Shown here piece after piece: positions 22,131-35,114 of a stretch of 64,000 nucleotides of DNA; positions within the stretch are counted from its first letter, which is position 1; each line of letters opens with the position of its first letter. The position numbers were made by a program, and so were the translations under genes. The stretch lies in assembly GCA_028023455.1 (NCBI GenBank), contig JAQFVV010000143.1, positions 2,702,001 through 2,766,000 on the forward strand. Reading direction: 5' to 3'. The stretch comes from Epiperipatus broadwayi. Lineage: Eukaryota; Onychophora; Udeonychophora; Euonychophora; Peripatidae. The notes beneath the pieces were generated by a model that did no database searches, had not been told where the DNA came from, and worked only from the letters and a program-made list of their open reading frames with translations.

Positions 22131-25100
22131 CTATTTCAAAAAATTGTATTCAGATTATTTAGATGAAAAATTGCGCTTACTGTCTTCATTTGATTAAATG
22201 CAATGATAGAATAGCAGACCCTGCAGTGCAAGTTTCACAGCTTGTTCCCAGTTCTGTCACTAAAGCTTTTTATAAACTTCAAAGCAATAAACCGTTTTGG
22301 TTATTTGATTATTTTTGGGTGAAATATGTTTGTAAGGATTTGGGTTTTTGTTTTTTTTTGCTTGGCATTTTAGTTAACTACATTTATATTTGATCACCTA
22401 TGATGCTGATTTGATATTTTGTGTTACTATTACTGGTAATTAAAAAATATTTCCCTTATTTCTTATATGTATTTGATATTAATTAGGTTTTAAAATAATT
22501 AGGATTGTGCGGACAAAATCATTCCCTCTTTTTTCTTTTAAAATTGAATATTTTCTGCACATTAAATTTTATATATATACACACACACATATATAAATTC
22601 TTTATTATGCAGTGGGCTGTTTAAAAGTTTTTTTATCTTTATAATATTTTTGTTTTCATTCAACACTCTTAAAGGCATTTCACAATATTACATTTCAAAT
22701 AACTTATTAATTGGCATCAACGAATTGAAGCATTATTAGAATGTAACAATTATTAAATCGATCAGGATTGAAATCTTATTTGAAATTTTTAATTCTATTA
22801 GAATTCCAAAAATATTTATGATGTATGAAAACATTCCCAATTTATTATATATTTATATATTGCAATTTTATGTACATACAAAATATTTTTTATAAATAAT
22901 GTCTGTGACAGTTTTGATAAAAATTAAATTTTACCAGTAATGTTATTTATAAAATTGTATATGATTATTTTTTTTAAAAATAAATAATTATTAAAAATTT
23001 TGAGTTTAGTTCATTTAATGTCAATACTTCTTTAAATAATGACATATATATGCTATGTATTATGTATATGTTGTTGTTTTTTATCCCTAAAAAGGAATTT
23101 TATGGTAAACTTGAACATGTTTTTTTTTTGGAAGAGATTCATTCCATTTATGTTAATTAAGATCACTTCTAAAACCCTCTAAAGAAATGCAATTGTTTCC
23201 ATTTAAAAAATACAGCTGAAGATAGAATATCCTAAAAAGTTACAGTTAGGCAAAGTATTACAAGTCTTTCGAAAACAAGTTAAAACACAGTATTGCAAAA
23301 TGACAAACAGACTAAATGAACAATATGTTATATACGTGGACTTACAATTTCTTGAATTAATTCCATATAATCAAAGAATTAATTTTTTTAACTTTTTATT
23401 TTTTGCTTTTCTGGCTTTATTTCTTTTTCTGGAGTTAGGACTTTTTAAATAAACAAAGGTATTTTTTCCCCACTCAACACTCAATTTTATGTATGCATTA
23501 ATAATTATTTAATATCTCATAGCAATGTGAATAGCTTACTAGTACAAATTTGTTTGGACTAATCATATAAAAATGACTGAATGGGAAGAATAATTAACTT
23601 TAATGTTGCATAAATATAATTTGAAGCAGTTACGTGACTTCTTAAAACAGAAAAAATTTAAGACACGCTATTTATAAAAACATCCATTTCAAATTAATAA
23701 CTGATATAACATCCATATATCTGTCAAAAGGTTTTCCTGCTGCAAAAAATAAAGTCATAGAGACACAGGACTATTAACACTAGATGGTAGATCATTGTAA
23801 GCAATCTATCCAAAAGTGGATTTATTCATGATTTAAGCCATGAATATATATACTCTGTACTGAAAGCATGCTAAAACTTAGTGTTAAATTTTATTCTGTA
23901 AAATATACAATCTAGTATTTATTTTATATTTTTCTAGTTACTTTTTGTTAATAAGTTGTGGACAAGATCAACAGACTAATTTTAGGGCTTCTTGTGGATT
24001 ATATTGCTATAAACATTTATTATAGATTGAAGACTATATTTCAAAATACTTTCTCCATTTCTAGATTATTTCCTTCAGTGGAACTTAGTCATATCCCGTT
24101 ATTATGATTGATGTCCAATGTTAAAATCAGCTAGCCTGAGTCACGTTTCTTTGCATTACTATTTCATTTCTAGGTATTGATTGGAATATTTGATAATTTA
24201 TACTTGATAGGTAGTAACAAAATAACTAAAAACACTTTCATGCCCTTTTTATAAATGTAACTATTGATCAAATGTTTTCCCAAAGCTGAAGATGCAACCT
24301 GTCTATCTAATTAGAGTATTTTTCTTTAAATAATTAATTCTTAAACATTACTTATTACATTAATTATTTATGTATTTTACAAAATATATTTAGATAGCTT
24401 TGACAATAATTTTATGATGCCATTACTTTTGGTAATTATTTATACATCTTTTAATATTTTCTTTACAAATAATTCAAATTGTATTTTACCATTTCAAAAT
24501 TATCAATATTTAGTTTATAATACTATATTTGGAAAATCTGTCATTAAATAATTAATTACTACACAATAGTGCCATATTTGCCCACAAAATTTGAATCTCC
24601 CCTCCATAATCAAAATATTATATAAATAGTTCAGTCTTTTAGTTAGCACATATTTTACATTTATCCATGAATAGTTCCAAAACTGATGTCCTTTCTTCCT
24701 TATTTCAAATTAAGGATTTTGAGGGAAGAAATTATTTATTTCCAATTTTTTATTAGTCTCGGAAATAGTTTTGGATTTACATTGCAGCAAATTTTAGATG
24801 CTACATAATACTATTTTGCATTGATAGCTATATAAGTAATCCATAGAGCCTGCTTATCCTTAATTTTTTAGATGTTACTTTTGTAAAAGTCTTTCCAAAC
24901 ATTTGCGATTAAACATAGACTAGGCTCTACTTAAAAGCATATGATAATTCTCTTCTTACTAAATTACTCTAATGATCCTTGACATTAATACTTTTTAATA
25001 ATTTTCAAATGTAAAACATGTAACAATTTTAATATAAAGAAGGCAGAGCATTGTCTAATTGGATAAATAGGCTCAAACTTTTAATCTGAACAAAGCATAA

Positions 25101-25249
25101 AATCTAGTGAAGCATCTCACCCATGTAATCTAGATCATGTAATTATAATAAATTGTAACCACTTTTCAGTTGGTTTAAATAAAGTGGCTTCTCATATTTA
25201 GGTTAGGGAAAGAATAACAATCTTGACATAACATTTCTACATTTACAGA

Positions 25250-25810
25250 CACATGCATATGTGTATAATGCCACTAAAACATTACACGATCACTATTTCC
25301 TATGCTTGCACAAACTGTTAATAAAGCAAACCCCATGCAATAGCGCTACCCAGTGCCAGCCATAGTAGTCGATGGATGCAAGAAAGTTTATAAATAAAAT
25401 CCCTAACTAGTGCCTACTCATCCAATATCCTCAGACTGGTTTCTAACTTGTGGCTTTCATCAGTAAGGAACTTTGTATCTGAGAGCATTGCACCAATCCT
25501 ATCTATAGGATAATGGAGACTGAGTTTTTTAAAAAAACAGTGAAACAAAGCAAAAGAGTTTGGATTGAAAACCTTATAGCATTTTCATTTTGGGCTCATA
25601 ACTCTTTAGTTAACTAAATAGGATAAAGGTTTCTGAAGGGTTGCTGCATTAGATCCTAAGGTCTATGTGTAGTGCTCCCAGATCCTAGTCTGGAGATATT
25701 AGATGAATAGGTACTAGATAGGGATTTTATTCACAAGCCTTCTTGCATCCAGTGATTACTAAGGCTGGCACTACTGTATGGAGATTTGTTACTGCATATG
25801 TATAATGAAG
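25250..25810. repeat. Foldback repeat, family FB-A copy 2
   Basis: The arms (about 25300-25500 and 25660-25800) contain the FB-A strings in opposite orientation: ATGCAAGAAAGTTTATAAATAAAATCCC with TAGTGCCTACTCATCC on the left, and ACTAGATAGGGATTTTATTCAC with CTTGCATCCAGTGATTACTA on the right. The left arm carries an outward-reading - strand CTGATGA (25463-25457) and GAAA (25443-25440) followed by CCAGTCTGAGG. Confidence 0.75.
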
Positions 25811-27079
25811 GGACATGCAATATAATAATAATCCTATCACTTTCATAATTTAAGATTCAAATGAAATTTTTTTTTAAAGAGATGGGTTTTAAACATAATG
25901 GCCTGAAAATATTTATCTCCTGATAATACTATATCACCAACTGGCAATTAACTAACATAGTAACATCTTTTCTTTCACTCTATCTCTGTAGAGGGCGCCT
26001 AGGGACTGTCTTTAAAAATAAACTATTTAAAACTATTTCACTTTTTTATTTATATATAATGTGTGATGTAGAAAACAAATAGTCTTCAGCAAAGAGCACA
26101 ATAAACAATCTATAAAACAACAATGCATCCATATACATTGATATAAAGAAAATTTATATCAGTTTTTAAAGATAATTCTAGTAAGTCTGAAATTTATTTA
26201 ATAATTCTAGTAAGTAAATAAATACAATTATTTATTGTACCCTTCATAAATAATTTCCTTACTATAATGTAATTTTGATAAATGAATATATTGGTTATAT
26301 TATTTGAGAAAACAATAAATTGTGATAAAAATAATCTTCGATTCTTTAACTACAATTCTTATATTATTAATTGTAAGACCATATGTGGATAAAATGATTA
26401 ATTTTACTTTAATTTTGAACTTTGAATTTCTTACATCTTCTATTTAATCCAAAATCTTTATATAGTTTTAAGAAATGAGTTTGTGTATATATAATAAAAT
26501 GAGTAATGAAAATAATAAACACGCTTTTATCCATAAGTGACCAACATCCTAAATATAGTATATAACTTATATATACAAATAAATGATTAAATGAATTCAC
26601 CTAGAAATTTTTCTGTTCTATCTCAAATATTACAAGAATTGAAAATTTAGCAAAAATATTAAAATAGGATGTTGTAGATTTATGTGAATGGTACAAATGA
26701 AGAGAATAAAAAGCTATTGAAAGGGAGCCCATTTTATTGCAAAGATGCATTTAATAACAAAATTATAAGTATTAATAAATGATTGACCATTAATGTAAAC
26801 ATTTTAAAGATGTAAATTAGAAAACTTCTGAGAAGAAAAATTCAATAGACACTGTCAAAAGAAAAGAAAACTATCAATCATAAAAACATTAATTTTCTAA
26901 TATTTAACTTAAAATTTTCATTTTCTAAACTTAAATAAAATTTTGCAAAAAAAAAAAAAATCCCTAATTAATCAGTGAATCCAAAAACTGAAATCATGTA
27001 AGAACCAAATTTCCTCTCTAATTTTAATAGGTTCGGAAGATAAAATAAAAAATTTGGATAAGTCAAATTTTAGATGACT

Positions 27080-27290
27080 TTAGAGCAAAAATCTCTTCAG
27101 TACTCCTCATGAAAGAGAAAGCATTACTTATCATTCTCTTTTCTTATTTTATCCTCTAAGTTAGAAATTTGTCTGGGGATATTGTATGAGAAGGCAATAG
27201 ATAGGAATTTTGATAATTTTTCTAGCATCCATTAATTGCTATGGCTTTCGCTAAGGCACTGTTATATGGAGAAAGTTCCTACTGGTTTTT
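27080..27290. repeat. Degenerate FB-A fragment
   Basis: CTGGGGATATTGTATGAGAAGGCAATAGATAGGAATTTTGA and CTAGCATCCATTAATTGCTATGG, then TATATGGAGAAAGTT, follow the order of the FB-A right arm with many substitutions. The left arm is only faintly visible. Confidence 0.5.
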
Positions 27291-28439
27291 TTTTAAACTA
27301 CATCTATTGAGTGATCAATAATTCTAAAGCTAACTAGGGTGTCATTGATTAACTTATATAACATCTTAAATATGCTTGGAAATATCTGAAAATAATTTCA
27401 GATTCCATATGGATTCAAACTTTAGGCAGGATATAATAACCATTATAAAGAGATTTCTTAGTGCTTTATATATATGATTAAAAACCATATCACTGGTTTT
27501 AAAAATTTTAATATCCTTATATGAATTAAAGAAATAATTAATAAAAAATTCTCAATTTTAGCTTTGAAAAACAGAAGAACATCATTAAAAGAAAATAAAG
27601 TAGTGGGGGGAGGGGGTGTAAAGAATTTGTTAGATTAAATTTCTAGAGAACTACAAAAATAAAATCATTTTTGATTAATTAATAAAATTAAAAATATCAA
27701 ATCCCCCTCTATATTCAAATCGCTAAAACTCTTAAAAGCTCCACTCTGTCTAGTTAAGTATTTCATGGTGCAAAAAAAATGTAATAGTTGATAGAAAAGT
27801 TGTCATAGAAGATTTTGAAGCAAAAACTACATTCACAAAATTGGAAAAAAATGAAAGGAGGTAAATTGATAAAGATATTAATTTACATCTTTGAATTTAT
27901 TTTCTAAGAAAATGTCAAAATTAAGTATTGACAATGATCACAGACTGCACACACTGATTTCAAAGCGAATTAAAAAATAAATATGTTACAATTCTAATTA
28001 TAAAAAACAATAAAATGTGACTTATTTGAATGGTAAATTTCAATTTGTCATATTATAAAAGCTGATTATTTGCTAAATAGCAAAAATATGAAAATTTAAG
28101 GAAATATTAAAACTTAAGAAATACAAAAATGTGTAAGCAAACAATAATTTTTCAAAAATAGAATATGCTTTCTTTATTTTAAATTACAAAAGCTGAATAT
28201 TCAAAAACAAATATATTTAATTTCCTAATCTCTGAAGTGCAATCAATCAAAATTAAATTGTATGTCTTCAAAACATTTGTCTTCAGGAATCACTGATGTG
28301 AAGTTAATGATCAAAGCAGTTGTTAAAACAAAATTATAATGTAATAATACCTGTATCAAAAACTAAATTATAAATATTCAATTCCTAGAGTATGCAAACT
28401 CTTCAAAAGTGCAATTAATATGTTATATTAAAGCTCTGC

Positions 28440-28520
28440 ATGGTTTAGTAGAGTGGTAGAATGGCAGACTGGAACTCTTGGTCCATGGATTGAGGATCCA
28501 GTTCTATCAATTTCTGGTAT
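28440..28520 (+). repeat. tRNA-like segment, probably SINE-derived
   Basis: GGTTTAGTAGAGTGGTAGA resembles a tRNA D-arm with A box, and GGATCCAGTTCTATCA about 40 nt later resembles a degraded T-arm with B box. A related segment with AAAGTGGTAGA...CCACGGATCAATTCTGTCACC lies on the - strand at about 30935-31000. Neither folds into a convincing intact tRNA, so both look like heads of a tRNA-derived short interspersed element. Confidence 0.35.
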
Positions 28521-29358
28521 TCTAACTATTTATAAATTTTTGAATAAACTATTGAATCATTTTATTATTTAATGCAATAAATACAAGTATATTTATGAAT
28601 GTGATGACAAAAGTTCACTGAAAAAATTATCGACATTTAAAAAAACAAATAGAAAATTATTAACAATTGGTTGGCTGCAAAAAGAATTATATAAAAAGTT
28701 AACCAGTAATTTTATTCAGAGAATCACAGAATGGAAGCTAGTTTTATTACATCTGCCAACTAATAAACAGAAACTAAACATTTTTGATTTACACAAGAGT
28801 AAAATCTCTCAAAATACTGACAAATGATATTATACAATAGTATATAGCCTTAATTTGTATTCATTCAGCCCTCTTACAAGAAACAACTAAATAGGGTGCT
28901 GAAAAAAAAGAAAATTATGAGCATAATTCCTGGTGATAAATAATGCTTTCATTTTTTAAATCCCACTTATAATTTTCATAGATTTTAATATTTAGATTCA
29001 ATTTCCATTCAAATCTATCTAATTTTCTATTTCCAATTAACAAATTAATATAATTTTCTACCCATAACATAAAATTACTCGTATGATTTCATCTTTATGG
29101 AAAGTTCATATTTCCCATTCTTTATAAAGAAATTACTTAATCTGAAATATCTTTCCCTGACAGAATTAATTTCTTTCTAATTATAATATTCTATTCACTT
29201 TATCAAATTAGCTGATAAAATGATTTTCAAAAGAAACAATAGTCTAAGTTGAATACAACAGCTACAATTCAATTCCAGAAAATGTTTTATAGTTTATTAG
29301 TTCATTTTTAATAAATTACATTATGAGTATTCTAAAAATACATTATTCATTGGTTCCG

Positions 29359-29589
29359 TCACTTTGCTGGAACAGCTGTCTTTGTTTTCGTCTGCTTCAT
29401 ATCAATATTGTCAGGTTCTTCAGATGGTGGACTTGGTGCTGTATTTAGTGAAGCTACACCTGTTTTATTAGAATTTCCTTTAAGAGATTTATCTTTACCT
29501 TGAGACATTTGAATAGCATGACCAGATGCCATCCAAGGTTCACTGGTAGACTGTAAAGCAGAACCTAATCTGGTGGCAACATCCAACAT
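29359..29589 (-). CDS. BBS4: BBS4, terminal coding exon
   Basis: This exon encodes the C-terminal 76 residues of the BBSome subunit BBS4. It starts after the acceptor TTTTCATAG (- strand, at 29590) in phase 0 with MLDVATRLGSALQ. This corresponds to the M(V/A)..A..LG.ALQ segment that follows the last TPR unit in vertebrate BBS4. The rest is a polar, low-complexity tail rich in Lys, Ser, Pro and Asn (APSPPSEEPDNIDMKQ) ending in AK and TGA at 29361-29359. The animal BBS4 tail is known to be poorly conserved, and only the first third here is recognisable. The exon joins in frame to 56486 across a 26.9 kb intron. Confidence 0.9.
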   Translation of the reverse strand: MLDVATRLGSALQSTSEPWMASGHAIQMSQGKDKSLKGNSNKTGVASLNTAPSPPSEEPDNIDMKQTKTKTAVPAK

Positions 29590-31719
29590 CTATGAAAACA
29601 AAATATTATTAAAATTTGATATACTGTATACATAAATCCTATATACATTTCTATTACATTTAAATTATTGAGTAAATAATTTATTATTTATGAATATAAG
29701 AAAATTATAGCATTATCATGTACTTTTTATACAATAAATGGATAAAAAAAAACAAGCCATTAATTGGCTCACCACAAGATAAAGGTTTTTATAATCCATC
29801 AAAAAGGATTATTGAACTAGGCAACAGTTAGGTACCCATTTACTGATAAATAATTCAATTAGCCTACAGATTGGCTTCTTGAGATTAAAAAAAATCTTAA
29901 GCCTATTTGAAACCTGAAAAAATTTCCAATTTTTACTTGGCTCAGATAAGAATACAAGGAACAGTAGGTAAATGTGATAACTACAACATCACAATATTCT
30001 TTATAATGTATGTTATTAAAGTCAATTATGGTTTTTAAAATTTAACAAATATATTTTTATTTTCAAGATTTAAAAAAAATATTGCAAAAAATAAAATCAA
30101 TGATCTTGTATATTACACATGCATATACAAAAAGATAAATGTTTATATATGAGATTTATATAAAACTGAATTAAGTTTCTTGACTGATAAAAATATAATG
30201 GCCTTCTGAATAATTAATTATATGATTGGTTGTCTTTTTTTTTTTTGAATGGTAAAGTTTATTAAAAAATGGAATTAATTATAATTTCTGCTATCCACAA
30301 TTTAAATACATGCATGCTTATTAATCGTAAAGATTCATCATATTTAATAATTCTATATATTTCATCTTTTACAAAATCGAGATTCAACTTATTCAGATTT
30401 GTGATGTTATGGCTTGGCATTATGAGCTATATGCTGTCATAATTTCACAATCCACAATTTAGCAGCTATATAACATCTTATGTCTCGAGTTAAATAATGA
30501 GATAATAAAAGCCAATTAATTGCTTTCATTCGTAATAAATTTATATAATAGAATTAACTTACTTGTTTGAAGGAACATGTTTACTTTCAAATTTGACCAT
30601 TGCTGCGAAAAGTATATCATTTCTTTCAGAATTATAATTATCCTATTATAGATTGCAGTTTGTCACTAATTACCAACACAAGAAATATGAGATATAGAAT
30701 TCATTCAATTAAGTCAATAATTCAAAAGTTTGCAGCATAAACTATACCATAATAAATCAAGCTATAATTTATTTCCCAACTTTATGCATTCACTTCATTC
30801 CGTTAAGTAAGTACCTGGTGCTTTTAGTTTATACTAAGTGTCATCATAAACAATAAGAAATATAACTTCCTCTAATCAAATACAAAAAATGGCACTAAAA
30901 ACAATCAAATCATTTAACACTTGGGAGATCATATATTTGAGCATTGGAGGTGACAGAATTGATCCGTGGACTTTTAGTTTAGGTCTACCACTTTACCATT
31001 ACATTAAAACATTCTGGATCAAAGTTACCACTGAACTAACCAGATGGATTTTAGAATAGGGATAACTATTGCATTGTGTGATTGAACCTTTTATCTACTT
31101 TCCTCTATACATGTTTCATTCAGATTTTGAGTTGACCAAGAGTTGGAAATAAATGCAGGGATAAAAAGGGTGTTTCATTATAATATTTGCACAATTGGTA
31201 AGTAGAATAAAATTCAAATCAAAACTAATGTACTAAATAAGATAAAGGATATATAAAATTGATTTATAATATGATTTCCCATATACATTAGAATATTTAA
31301 TATTTATTTAGGTCAGATGTTGAAATTTATTAAATTTAGAAAAATAATATCTACATTTCCATGCACCAAGAAATAATAATTGAAAAAAATCAATGAGATT
31401 CAATAACCTATTTTCAACAAGCAAATAGGAAGTATTAAATAATAAAAACTGCACACAAAGCCTTCTGATGAGATTCAATAATTTATTAATGATATTAAAA
31501 GACATACTTAAAAATTTAACAAAGGACTAATGTACTAAAAGACTTGCAATATGAGGAAAGACTATTTTTGGATATGGCATGATTTTGTCATAATAAAAAA
31601 ACAAATTTCTATTAAAATGATTTAATTCAAATGACTGGCTTATTATCATCTTAGTTATATTGGGAGAATCTTTAAAAATGTTAAAGAAAACTAGGTGATT
31701 AATGATATTAAAACAGGCA

Positions 31720-31800
31720 AAACTCTCCATACAGTAATGCCACTCAGTGCATAACAGTTATGAGCAAGCATAAGAAATGGTGATCATGTGATGTTTAATG
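31720..31800 (+). repeat. FB-A fragment (deleted copy)
   Basis: CAAAACTCTCCATACAGTAATGCCACTCAGTGCA is directly followed by the other end of the family, GCATAAGAAATGGTGATCATGTGATG. The two outer ends are thus joined without the arms between. A similar deletion product (AACTCTCCATACAGTATTGCC to AATCATGTGATGTC) lies at 39203-39265. Confidence 0.65.
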
Positions 31801-31861
31801 ATTAATATGATATATAAGTTTCTGGGAGTAAGTCTCTCTAGGAAATTTAGATAATGATATA

Positions 31862-32807
31862 CACCTGGGTCTCGTTTTATGCAGATTATTTTAATGTGAT
31901 TTTGAAGTTATGCGATTCATGTTTCTTCTTAATATCTTTCATATTTCACTATATTTATTAGATATCAAGAAATTTAAATTATTAATAACTTATTTTGACT
32001 TGAAATACTTTTTTTTTTTTTTTCAAAAATATAACGTTATATTAGCCACTAACGTAAATATGGCCTGAAGCAGTATTTATACTAATGAGTAAATAATAAT
32101 AATAATAATATGATTTATACTTACATATAAAAATATCTCAATAAATATTCAAAAAATTTAAACTTTTAAAATGTATTTTCTTATATATAACAGAAATAAA
32201 TAATCTTTTAGATTTTTAAAATAAAAAACGAAGATTTTATAAACTGAAAATAATCTTTCTAATGATAATGTATAATCTTTTTGTTTTGATTGCGATCTCA
32301 TTTTTTTAATATAGAAACAGAAAACCATTAACACAGAAGACTAAAAGTGGCGCTAGTTGTACATCATATCATGAATAAAAATAAAGTGGCTAACAGGTTT
32401 CTCTGGGCATAATTGCTGAGAGATTCTTGACTTCGTTTAAGGAGAACCCACAATACATCACATCACATCGAGTCTGATTTCTTACCAGTTTACAAATGAA
32501 TGCTAGCGGTAATGATTAAAATATGTATGAAAAATGTAAAATTAAATACTGTAGTTAATAAAAAAAGTTTATCTTGTATTAATTTTTTTCAAATATTTGA
32601 AATTTTTTATTAGTCATACTTTATTTGCTTATTTTTTAATGCGAATTTTAAAGTAATTTTTCCTTGTTGCTTTGCTTTTATGTGAATTCTGAAAAATACA
32701 GAACCTATCCCCATTTTTCAACGTAAGTTTAAGTCTATTTTTGTGCGATTATTTTTAATGGGGGTTTTCTATGGAACCTATCTACCGCATAAAATGAGAC
32801 CCAGGTG
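31862..32807. mobile_element. Non-autonomous DNA transposon copy 2, TA-flanked
   Basis: CACCTGGGTCTCGTTTTATGC at the left end and its inverted counterpart (GCATAAAATGAGACCCAGGTG) at 32787-32807 are perfectly paired apart from one base, with TA on each side (31860-31861 and 32808-32809). The 946 bp interior aligns with copy 1 at 14889-15850 in the opposite orientation. No transposase is encoded. The short terminal repeat and the TA target suggest mobilisation by a Tc1/mariner or pogo-type transposase. The right terminus is better preserved here than in copy 1. Confidence 0.85.
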
Positions 32808-34816
32808 TATTTCAATATAGTAAACAAATAAATATAAATCAAATACTCAGCTTTATGTACTGCTGACATATTATGTCATAGCTCATAAATGACACTGTCC
32901 TCATTTCCAAAGTCAAAAGGAATTTTACTTTTTTGATGCAAAACAACTTAAGCTATTTTCAGATTGCATATCTTTCTAATCTTACTGCTTATAACGAGTT
33001 TTTAAGAATTACAATAACTGATAAAAAGAGAATAAACATTTAGAATTATTTAAAATTAAATGAAATAATTTAATTTTTTTTTTTAGATGCCTATAAAAAT
33101 TGAATATAAGAAATATAGTGATATATATAAATTTACCAGTATTGCATCAGAATTAATTATATATAATGCAAGGGTGAATAACCCTCCTAATTACCCCTTT
33201 TTCCTTCCAAAAATTATTAACAACAATATTTTAATTTCTCCTTTTTCTTTTTTTATAAAACATGTTGAGTCCTATGCACATTATATTGGATTTTTTTTTA
33301 TATATGACTAAAGATAAAAATACTTTATGTAAAAATAAAATACATTTTGCCTTAAAGGTAGCATAAAATGCAACAGAACTGAGGAGATATTTATTTTTAT
33401 TTATAAATTGTAAATTTTGATAGATAAATATTAAAATTGTACTTCCTGTTTACTTCATTCCTCATAAAATTACAATTAAAATAATGTATAAAAACTTTTA
33501 TCTATGATATTTTATGCCATCACTAATCAAAAATACATTCGCTAACCACACTAAAAAAATATCTTGAATACTGTATATCTAAAATATACCAAGCAAGTAA
33601 TATTGAGGACAAATGATTGTATGTTTATTAAAAACAATATTAATTAAATTATAATTTTAAAAGTATACATAATTCTTTTATGTATATGCATATAAATAAT
33701 ATAGGGATAAATGCTTTCACAGACCGCTGACATGTTTGCACTTTATTTTTTAAGATAGCAATTAGTTTTTTTTTATCTTTCAAATTATAATTTTAAAATA
33801 ATAAAGTCATGTCATAGTATAAATTTTCAAGTATCAACATATTAAACGTGTTCAATATATATACACATATAGATATCAACACATACATATATTTATACAC
33901 ATACTTGCAGACTATTTGATAAGTTTGTATTTTATTTTCGCTACCCATAAGTAACATAAAATAATAAATTTGTGTAGAAATATTAAAAAAGCAGACATAT
34001 TAATTTATATACATATGTACGAACATATAGATGTATATAGAAAATCACAGAGTGTTTACTAAACTTCATTTTTTGTTTTATACTATCTAATGCGCAATAT
34101 ATTTTTTATGAGTTTTATATATATATATTGCAATAATGATTATAAATAATTTATTATAAAAATTGAACAATATACCATAATATAAGTTTTACACTTATAA
34201 TCAAATTTAAAAGTACTTATATCATCAAATTCTTATCAAAAGCATTACGAATTCTTTTCAAATATCATAATTTCTTTTTTCATATTAAAGGATGAAAAGT
34301 TGAAATTTTGAAAGTAAATAATAAATTAAATTTTTCATAAAATTGTCATTTTGGAAAATGGCGAATATCGTTATTGGAAAAATAATTAAATACAGAACCG
34401 ACTGAAGAATTATATGGTTTTGAAGCTTGACATTTTTTCTTATACATTTGAATTGAAGATCATGATTTGAAAATGTCAAAAAAAATAGAGCAGAAGATAG
34501 AAAGCAAGTATGAGAATAAATAAACATAAATTTTCATTAATTTTGAAGCATATTTCATACAACATTACTAACTTGAAGACAGCAATAATGAATTTCAGTG
34601 CAGGCCCCCCCCCCACCCACACTTGATTTATCATAATATTAATTTTATAATTTTGGAATTCTTTTACATTTCCCTTTTTTCCACATACATCAATTACTGA
34701 AATAAAATATTATCCCCTTTACTCATATACTACATATATGCAATATACATACATTATTTATAAATATATTAAATTTATTACATTATTTATATAACTTTTT
34801 TTTTTCATGTGTCAAA

Positions 34817-34887
34817 GCATTGACCTGGCAGCGAAACTGGGTCAGCTGCTTGGAAGGCAGCTATGCTAACCACAAGACCACCAATGC
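34817..34887 (-). tRNA. tRNA-Gly(UCC)-like gene, probably a pseudogene
   Basis: The - strand reads GCATTGGTGGTCTTGTGGTT, AGCATAGCTGCCTTCCAAGC, then AGCTGACCC..., which follows the tRNA-Gly consensus through the D-arm and an anticodon arm with loop CTTCCAA (anticodon TCC). The acceptor arms GCATTGG and TCAATGC pair over seven positions with one G-U. The length of 71 nt is right. The T-arm is wrong: AGTTTCGCTGCC replaces GGTTCGANTCC, so the stem pairs poorly and the B box is damaged. No poly(T) terminator is adjacent, although runs of T occur near both ends. Confidence 0.6.
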
Positions 34888-35114
34888 TTCTTGACAATAT
34901 TTATATAACTTGTGCTTTTATTTTAATCATTTAGCATTTACTATCAATGCTACCGCTTTATTTTATTAACAATTCTACTCCTTAATATGTGTGTATATAT
35001 ACACACACATATAATTAGTTAGCTCAGTAAACATAATTATCTCCTTTTTTTAAGTGAAAAGATTAAAAAAGTATGAAATAAAGAGCATCTAAAACAGTTA
35101 CTATAAAAATTTTT

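Larger units (their letters stand above)
20642..29358. other. Intergenic region between the convergent SLC38-like and BBS4 genes
   Basis: The two genes end tail to tail here. No cellular exon was recognised in these 8.7 kb. Recognisable contents are a decayed reverse-transcriptase remnant (about 21480-22130, - strand), FB-A foldback copies (25250-25810 and about 27080-27290), a tRNA-like segment (about 28440-28520) and short TA/CA runs. The remainder (20700-21450, 22400-25200, 25850-27050, 27300-28430 and 28530-29340) is AT-rich sequence in which I see nothing definite. Confidence 0.6.

Noticed and set aside
31460-31490. CTGATGAG resembling a hammerhead core
   Set aside because: No pairable stem II and no GAAA at a suitable distance.
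34600-34622. C-rich run (GCCCCCCCCCACCCACAC) as a possible regulatory or telomere-like motif
   Set aside because: A short homopolymer-type tract without repeat structure.
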